A stretch of DNA of 64,000 nt, taken from contig JAFBJZ010000623.1 in NCBI GenBank assembly GCA_016785225.1, positions 2,270,501 to 2,334,500 of the forward strand, given 5' to 3'. Positions 57,001-64,000 of the stretch are shown here, in pieces. Position 1 is the stretch's first letter. Each line of letters opens with the position of its first letter. A program made the translations under genes and the position numbers. This DNA is from Psettodes erumei (Eukaryota > Chordata > Actinopteri > Pleuronectiformes > Psettodidae). Below the pieces are notes generated by a model. It made no database searches, was not told where the DNA came from, and saw only the letters and a program-made list of their open reading frames with translations.

Positions 57001-59500
57001 ACAAGCACATCAACAACCTGAAGAAGAAGTGTCAGAAGGAGGCGGAGCTGAAGAGAGAGAACCAGCAGCGGATCGAGACTCTGGAGCGCTATCTGGCCGA
57101 CCTGCCCACCTTGGAGGACTATCAGAGCCAGAACAAGCAGGTAAGGACTCTTCCCCTCCTGCCTGTCAGGACTTCCCTCAGTCTGCCTGTCGAAATTGTT
57201 CCATCTACACAAGCGCCGCGTCGTCTCGTTCGTATCAGCTCCTGGAGGCTGAACAGCAGGCAGCCCAACTGCAAGAGAAGGTGAAAGAGCTGGAGGCCTG
57301 CGGAGAGACGGCGCGCTCGCAACTCCGGGAGAAAGACGCGCAGCTGGAGGAGCAGAAGCGCAGGGAGAGAGACCTGCTGACCACCATCACCGAGTACGCC
57401 ATCGCCGCGCTCAGTCTCCTCACCCTGCTCTCTTCACGCATGCGGCGTAACGTGTTTGTGTTTTTTGTCCCGTCAGTATGCAGCAGCGGGTGCAGCAGGG
57501 CCTCGAGGATGGAGCCAGGCTGCCCTCTCTGGATATTGAGAAGCTCAGAGTAGAGAACAACGCTTTGAGAGAGGAACAGCAAAGACTGAAAAAGGTCTGT
57601 TGTTATTAACATATATAAGGTCCTCCTCAAATATAAGGTCCTCTCTCCACCTTATATTTGACCCCAAATGACTTTGTGACGGAGCGAGCGTACAGGACGA
57701 CTGAACCGACTGCATATTGTGGTTTTGTGAGCAGTTTGTAATGTTTACCATGTTTTCTGTGCTGGTGCGTGTGCTTCAGCTGCAAAGCAAACACCTCCGG
57801 TCACGCTCACTGTTCCAGGGAAGTTTGCGCCACACCTCATAGCCGTACAGACTATGAGGCTGTGAGAGAGAAAGGGAAGGTAATTGGATTTTCACATGAA
57901 AGGAACGGAGGCAGGGGAATCTGGTTTAGTTTCCCAACCCGGGAGAGCACAGTTGAGCAGCGCACGCAGGTCTCACGGGGCTGCTCCAAACAGGAAGTGA
58001 GTCAGTTCTTCTTTTTCAGGTCATCGAGAAGCAACACCGAATGATGGAACAGCTCGGCTCCCAGATCCAGGTGAGATACGTGAGACGCGTCTCACTTTTT
58101 GTCTGGTCTGTTCTCAACATCTGAGTCATGAATGTTTCGTCTCGGCAGGCTTTGGAGGAGCAGATATCTCAGGAAGAGAGCAGCTCTCAAGCTCTCAGAG
58201 AGGAGGTGTTGGCCAAAGAGCAGAGCGTGTTCGAGCTCCACACAGCCATGAAGGAGGTGAGAGCAGATCAGATGATCAGGTTTCTTACACAGCATGAAGA
58301 GAACCCATACACCGTTAAAAAAAAAAATGGACAAAGCTTCCGTGACGTCTCCAGTGGTTTGTGAGCTGCCGTCTTGAGGCCTGGAGTTCGGCGTTTCGAC
58401 CGCGGCCATCTTTGTTTTTTTGAAACAGACGTAACCATATTTGGAGCAGAGTGAGGGGTGCCTGTCAATCACACCTTAGCCCCGCCCCCAAACATCCCCT
58501 GCTTTATCATCTTTGTCCCTCTAAATCATTTAATGTCAGGGGCCACATTCTGCCAAATTTAATCTCAAGTGGGCCAGACCAGTAACGTCCTGGCACAACT
58601 GGCAAAATTGCAGACTTTTCTGACTTTTTTGTTTTTTTACACTTTGCAAAATCATCTCACTCATCAATCTTATGGCCCACGGGCCATGAGTTTGACACCC
58701 CTGCTCTAAATGGGGGAGCAAGAGCTGAAACTAGAGCTGGAGACCATGAATTCAGTATGAGAACGTTTAGTGAAGTCGGCTCATTTTCTCATAGACTTCT
58801 ATACAAACCCACCAGTGGAGTGCCCCCTAATGGTCAGTCAGTAGAATACAGCTTTATGGCTCTGCAACATTGGCTCCATTGGTCAGACCTGAAGCTACTT
58901 CCATTTCTTTTACGGTCTATGGGAGAACCTTAATTGTTTCCCGCCTCGACCGCTCCACCCACTAACATTGATGTTTCAGCTGTCCACCCAAAACCAGGAA
59001 CTGATGGAGCAGAATCTGACGCTGCAGGAGCAGATGAGCGATCCAGAGCAGAGGAGCCAGGCCTCCTCCACCCTGCAGCCGGCCGGGGCGCGTCTCACAC
59101 AGAGGCTTCATGTGGAGATCGCCTCCTGCCTCAGCGACCTGCGCTCGCTGTGCAGCATCCTGACCCAGAGAGCTCAGGGACAGGACCCCAACCTCTCCCT
59201 GCTGCTCGGGCTCACATGTAAGCAGAGCCTGACCTTTTCTCTTATTAGAGTTTAGTGACAACATATTAAGTGCGAGTACATGAGCATGGTATCAGTTTCG
59301 GTATCCTTAGTTATGAGTCTTGTTTTGCTTCTCCAGCGCCGCCACCGGTGGCAGAGCAGGACGAGGACTGGATGAGTCCAGAGGTGCTGCAGAAGAAGCT
59401 GGTGGAGGCCCAGCAGCTCCGTCGGGATGTTGAGGAGCTGCGCAACGTTATACTGGACCGTTACGCGCAGGACATGGGCGAAAACTGCATCACCCAGTGA
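51013..59500 (+). CDS. cep85: Centrosomal protein of 85 kDa
   Basis: CEP85 is a coiled-coil centrosomal protein that binds STIL and supports PLK4 activation in centriole duplication, and also restrains NEK2-driven centrosome disjunction. Thirteen coding exons are 51013-51052, 51160-51291, 53916-54709, 55658-55788, 56024-56141, 56228-56413, 56988-57140, 57239-57393, 57477-57594, 58020-58070, 58149-58256, 58980-59217 and 59337-59500. Together they encode 795 residues (human 762). Matching blocks are MEWQTPAVSEKFQSRF, SFQPIRSQIPIPTAHVMPST and RLQVEQMQ, then the coiled coils RDKHINNLKKKCQKE and QQRIETLERYLADLPTLED. Further blocks are QRAQGQDPNLSLLLGL and, at the C-terminus, LDRYAQDMGENCITQ. The chosen ATG begins MTTSQRYIESKPA. 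Intron 4 uses a GC donor (AG|GCAAGT). All phases agree. Confidence 0.95.
51292..53915 (+). other. cep85: cep85 intron 2 with a TATA-like segment
   Basis: This 2.6 kb intron has no recognised exon. TATAAATA at 53000-53007 is followed by a GC-rich, CpG-containing stretch (about 53030-53180), which could be an internal promoter. Short TG runs are present at about 52903-52918 and 53368-53384. Confidence 0.4.
58380..58930. repeat. teleost interspersed repeat in a cep85 intron, interrupted by a hAT element
   Basis: Segments such as GTGCCTGTCAATCACACC with TTAGCCCCGCCC, TCATTTTCTCATAGACTTCT and TTTTACGGTCTATGGG are familiar from an interspersed repeat common in teleost genomes. The family was recalled from memory and not searched. 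It fills most of the intron between 58256 and 58980. A second element is inserted in its middle. Confidence 0.55.
58527..58703. mobile_element. short hAT-type element nested in the repeat
   Basis: The right end, ATGAGTTTGACACCCCTG, is the characteristic terminus of a widespread hAT family. The left part CAGGGGCCACATTCTG and CAAGTGGGCCAGACCAGTAA matches its subterminal region, while the outermost 15 bases on the left seem to be lost. CTCTAAAT flanks both sides (58519-58526 and 58704-58711), consistent with an 8-bp target duplication. It has no coding capacity. Confidence 0.7.
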
Positions 59501-59791
59501 CCTGGCCACCCGCCCAGGTGACGCAGGGGAACTTGCAGAGCGTCTAAAATGGGCCTGATTTTTCACGCTGCGTCACAGAATGTCAGAAAGACGACAGGAT
59601 TGGAAATTTTCTTAAAACGAGGACAGAGGAGAGCCCAAATGGTTTCGCTTCCACTTCTCTCCACTGAACATGGAGTCTCAAGTCTGACTGTAGCTCAGAA
59701 CCCTCCCGCCCCCCCCCGTGAGTTCATCTATTTCTGTCCAAGGGCTAACAGAAAATAACTTACCTCTAATACTTGATCCTTAAAGCATTTT

Positions 59792-59819
59792 GCGTGTGTG
59801 TGTGTGTGTGTGTGTGTGT
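59792..59819. repeat. (TG)n microsatellite
   Basis: About 28 bp of alternating G and T lie in the cep85 3' UTR. Confidence 0.95.
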
Positions 59820-61188
59820 TTTTAATGATGATGACATGATGGTGTCGGTTACCAAACAGTCTTATACTTTTTGTTCCATTGTAGTGGAGGACTATTTGTG
59901 TCGAAGTCCCACACATGTAATGTATTTAAATCTTAATTCCCTTCCCGAGGGGAATTAGCCAAGAAATGGTTGACAATCAACTGAAAATCTTTTTACCTGT
60001 GCTTTTAACTGAACTCACAAAGCAATGTTACTAACATGCCGTTATTTAAAATGGCGAACGCTGTAACATGAGACTCAGCTGTGAGGTAGAAGACCAGACC
60101 GGCCGCTCGCACCGACAGGCCTACAGCAGTTTCGCTACCAAAGAAAACTCCGGCCGAGGCAAAAGTGGTGCGGAGCGCGTGAATGTTAGCGAGCGCCGCT
60201 CTCTGCCGCTGGCCTTTTTCCTGAATGAACACCCACATGTGCCTTTCTGTCACGTTTGCAGCCACGATGCTAATTCATTAGAGACTGACCACTAAAGGGC
60301 TGTTTGCAGCGGACTCTTCCATCCTGACCTTCCTTCTCTCAGTGTGTCAGCCAGTAGGATAGTCAATACATTCCCTGACGCTGAATGTAGCAGGTAACAC
60401 TGTCTTTGTTCCCCGTACATAAATGAAGTTGAGGAACAGTCAGTAGCGTGGGTGATCATTGTAGAACCTGTAGATGAATAAATTAACGGTATGCTGTACA
60501 TTTCAGTTGATGATGGCTTTGGATTAGTTGCGTTTGATCGACGAATGCCTGAGAAACAGTATTACTCTTCAGTATTATTTATTTTGTTTCGCATTGACAA
60601 CTCGGTCTGAACGCGTTTCGGTCCTAATGTGTTACTGTAATAACTTGCTAATGTTGTTGGCATCAACAATGTGGAAAGGTCCCATGAAGTGGCTTCTCCA
60701 CTGTTCCTCTGTTCTGTGGTGTTTCATGTGACATGAGCCAGGCAGCGCTCACCGAAGATCATTCGCTTTCTTCAGGCGATGGACACGTTTTAATCCCAGG
60801 TAGCGACGACGACGATGATGATGATGATGAGAGGGGCTGGCTGGATCACCCCGATCACATTGTGCTCAACAGGATTTTATATTTGCCCTGAGTGCAGGAT
60901 AAGCCATTTAGAAAAAAAGACTTGACACTTTACAGGAAGAGAAAGGGATTTTAACATAAAAGAAATATGCAACACTGACTCTTGATTCTGACAATTATCC
61001 AGGGCAACACAACCAGGGACACACACAAGCCATTTCTCACTTCATGGGACCTTTAAACTGGAGTAGCACAAGATTTAACTTTGGAAAGTCAGGTTCCGCA
61101 TGCCTTAACATCTCAAACGTTTTGTGAAAGGGAAAAAGATGTTTATATTTTCATACTTTTGTCCTTGTTTGTATTTGCATATTTTAGA

Positions 61189-61194
61189 AATAAA
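61189..61194 (+). terminator. cep85: candidate distal cep85 poly(A) signal
   Basis: AATAAA lies about 1.69 kb past the cep85 stop codon and is followed by T-rich sequence. A proximal copy lies at 60477-60482, so alternative 3' ends are possible. Confidence 0.5.
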
Positions 61195-61571
61195 GACTTT
61201 CAACTTTTATTTTGGTTTGAATTGGTTTTGAATTTGATTTGATTTCCTTTTTAAAGATTTGTAGCTGATCTGACAGACTGTGGGCTCTGATTCTGCTCTT
61301 ACTAACATTAGCTAACCTCACCTGTCCGCAAAGACTTTTTCTTTTGTCAACCTCACATTATTTCATGTTTCAGCTGATAACCATCTCAGGACTTATATAA
61401 TAACTAATATCTAATAATGAGGTAATTCGAGTCGAGGTGTTGGAATAGATGTATGCATCCACATCCCTAAGTTTCCTGTCACTCAAATTTTTCACAGAAA
61501 TCATTTTGACACGACACAACAGGAAAAGTGTGTGTAAAAAAAAAAAGAAGATAATTAATAGCTAAATTCCA

Positions 61572-61577
61572 TTTATT
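61572..61577 (-). terminator. ubxn11: ubxn11 poly(A) signal
   Basis: AATAAA on the minus strand lies about 22 bases past the ubxn11 stop codon, implying a very short 3' UTR. Confidence 0.65.
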
Positions 61578-61599
61578 TGAACCAGTTATGCGTAACTTT

Positions 61600-64000
61600 T
61601 TATAAGTTCATTTGATTGGCTTCAGTGAATGAATGAGGGTGCTGTGTCTTTCGAAGCAGCAGAGTAGCATTAGTCACGAGTCCGCACGACCGCAACGTCC
61701 TGTGGTCGTCGTCATAGCGACGCCGTGGGTACGTGCTGATGATGTCATAACCAGGGAGACCGCCGCCTCTGGAGAGACAAGAGCAACCGGGGTTACGCGG
61801 AAAGAAAAAGAAAGAAAGACGCTCTCACAGAAACAGTGCGGGGCCGGAGGACGCCGTGTCACCTGTGTTTGTCCAGATACTGTCGCAGGTGGCCGATTGT
61901 TTCTGAGAAGCACATTTTCAATATGTAAGTGTGATTCCCATCCTCGGACTTCACCTTGAGCACGATGACGTCACGGCCTGATGCTAGCTGCTCAGAGCTG
62001 AATGTCTGCGGTCTGAGTGTGAATATAATATAACATGATATAATAGACATTTCTTTCCTGAGCATATAATATTGCATATCATTATATTAAGCAAGACTCT
62101 CATTACCAGCTGCAGTGTGAAGCAAATCAATCTCTCAATCACACTTTATATACTGTTAATATGTCTCAGGCTCCTTAATGAGGTCACAGATCTGAATCTG
62201 AGACCCGGTCATAAGCGAACACGTGCAGACTGTCCGTGGTGACCTGCCCTATTTTTCAGAGCAGCACATACAGTAATCTCCACAATCTCGACTATCAGCC
62301 ATGGTTGCCAGAGAGGGATTTTCATCCGCCTTTATGCGCTGTGTGCTTGGATTTAGCAGTTCCTTTTAACCCCTTTAAGCTGTTGTGACATCTTGTATCT
62401 GGATATACCATCTGATACATACACTGAGTTAGATATTAAATGCCAGACATCATGTTTTTCCACGGTTGTGCCTTTACATCAAATGGAAAAAATTCTAGCA
62501 GCATCTCATACAAAACGTTTAGAAACCTTGGAATGCCCTACATGATATAAAACCAAGTTTTATCAATCTAAACACTGCTTGTCTACGTGACATGATTTAA
62601 ATGACAGATCCCCACTGGCGAATCACAGTTCACAGTATCACAGTTCATGGTATTATGTAGTGAATGATGACATTACCGCTCTTTCGGCAACTGCAGTGCT
62701 GCTGTGTCTACAAGGATCACCGAGTCACTGCTCTGGACATCAGATGAATCCTGTAGAGAAAGTGCCTGTTCATCAATACAGCTGTTGGAAGTCATGAGTA
62801 TCTCCGCTCTGAGGAATGAGCTGGATGTTTTCTGCCCTCCCACCTGCAGGGTTGCTCTCAGTGAGTTCCTGATGTCGATCACTCGACCAGCCTTGACCAC
62901 CACCTTGGGCAGCCTGTTCAGGAACTGATCCACTGTCAGTTTCTTGCCTGTAAACCAGAAGAATTCATGAGAACAGCATGACTATGAAAGCAAAAGACTT
63001 CCACCGCAGGTTTGATTTTTGTTTTTGGTGAGTGGAGTGATGTTTGCAGGACACACCAGGTAATTGAAATCTGGCAACGTTTGATGAGTCATCCTTCTCC
63101 CCATGAACAGCCTGCCCCTCTCCAGGAAATTTATCCCAAGGTAGCCTGAAGATAAATTCCTCATCTCGCCTGTCATGAACCTGTAGAATACATTTCTAAT
63201 GAGTTGCAAATTTGCACACTTGCTGACTTACAAACAGACAGAAACAGAGACTCACCTCAAAAGGAACGCCATCTGGAAATCTTTCCTGCAGCTCAGATGG
63301 AAAATATCCCTCCATCAGATCTTGCATACACTGCTGCACAGACCAGAGACAGAGTGTTTGACCTTTCAAAGGTCCCAGGTTAAAGTATGCCCTTTTTCCT
63401 GTGCAGTTTCAGCTAGCAAACCTGGGTGCTGTGCTCCTGATAAGAGCGGAAAGGACCGTGAAACATGACAATGCCGTTGCTGTAGAGCCTCAGTTGAACA
63501 GGATCCTTTTTTACCAGCTGTGCCCCCGTGGCTGTGGGTCGCACGTACGACTCTCCCTCCCCGGCGAGGATGTTCAGTTCCTTGATCCTCTGGAGCACGA
63601 GGTCAAAGTTCATGTGGAAATCCCTGACCCCAGAGGCACCTGCAGAGGAAAAGAGTTGCATCTTGTTATGAATTATCTTAGGTAGTAGAAGTGACTGTTT
63701 GCAAGGAGGCTTTGGGCTGATAGAGTTGGCCCCTGGTTGCATGAGGCCTCTACCTGAGCTGTGTGTCTGCTCACTCTCAAATAAGCCACTGGTCTCCCCA
63801 TCTCCCACCCACGTCAAACCATAGTCATTAAGAAAGCTCTGCAGGATAGAAACAAGCAAAATTCAGTCTGATGTGGCCACAATAAAAAGACATTATGTTT
63901 AGTCAAATTACCTCCATTTCATGCACTTGATTCTGCAGCTGCTGGCACCTTATTTCGAGATCGTCTCTGCCACATTGATCACGTGCACTCTCTAAATCCA
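61600..64000 (-). CDS. ubxn11: UBX domain protein 11 (socius), 5' part beyond window edge
   Basis: UBXN11 (socius) has SEP and UBX domains, as in p97/VCP cofactors, and binds Rnd GTPases to influence actin organisation. Exons in the window are 63912-64000 (open at the edge), 63754-63838, 63422-63639, 63256-63333, 63057-63180, 62677-62947, 61863-62012 and 61600-61768. The visible protein starts in a coiled-coil-like stretch (LEIRCQQLQNQVHEME), then SFLNDYGLTWVGDGE. The SEP domain runs from VRDFHMNFDLVLQRI and VQLRLYSNGIVMFHGPFRSY to MEGYFPSELQERFPDGVPFE. It is followed by FLNRLPKVVVKAGRVIDIRN and the UBX fold (IVLKVKSEDGNHTYILKM, GYDIISTYPRRRYDDDHRTL, SCGLVTNATLLL). All phases agree. The convergent arrangement with cep85 is the same in humans. 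Confidence 0.93.

Larger units (their letters stand above)
59501..61571. other. cep85 3' UTR and cep85-ubxn11 convergent spacer
   Basis: The cep85 3' UTR runs rightward from the stop codon, with AATAAA at 60477-60482 and again at 61189-61194. A (GT)n run at 59792-59819 and a GAC/GAT repeat near 60805-60830 are present. No coding sequence was recognised. ubxn11 ends from the other side at about 61550. Confidence 0.6.

Overview
This window is a gene-dense piece of a vertebrate nuclear genome, most likely from a ray-finned (teleost) fish. The evidence is vertebrate-specific genes with many short introns, long (CA)n microsatellites, Tc1/mariner and hAT transposon relics, and an interspersed repeat of a type common in teleosts. 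All calls rest on reading translations, splice sites and reading phase, and on recalled human orthologues. No database search was possible.

Layout, left to right: arid1a (minus, 20 exons, last ~85 residues beyond the left edge) at 1-13483; a gene-free stretch with a (CA)n array; gpn2 (minus, 4 exons); gpatch3 (minus, 7 exons) with a hAT-like element directly upstream of its start codon; a transposon-rich interval with Tc1/mariner fragments; nr0b2/SHP (plus, 2 exons) with a TATA box and nuclear-receptor elements; kdf1 (minus, 3 coding exons); a TPBG/5T4-family leucine-rich-repeat membrane protein (minus, 2 coding exons); tmem222 (minus, 6 exons); wdtc1 (minus, 15 coding exons); cep85 (plus, 13 coding exons); and ubxn11 (minus, 5' part beyond the right edge). 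Several of these genes are also neighbours on human 1p36.11: GPN2-GPATCH3-NR0B2-KDF1, WDTC1-TMEM222 and the convergent pair CEP85-UBXN11. The block is therefore conserved but rearranged.

The genes are independent eukaryotic transcription units with housekeeping or developmental roles: chromatin remodelling, RNA polymerase assembly, antiviral signalling control, bile-acid/nuclear-receptor repression, epidermal differentiation, ubiquitin ligase substrate reception, centriole duplication and p97 cofactor function. I found no defence system, CRISPR array or gene cluster acting as a unit.

Points worth a second look: three uncompensated one-base reading-frame breaks in otherwise intact conserved exons (two in arid1a, one in wdtc1) plus a compensated pair in an arid1a 12-bp repeat; two GC-AG introns (gpatch3, cep85); a hAT insertion between the gpatch3 start codon and its apparent promoter, with a possible alternative first exon downstream of it; a perfect IR-1 (FXR-type) element upstream of nr0b2; and a nested transposon in a cep85 intron.
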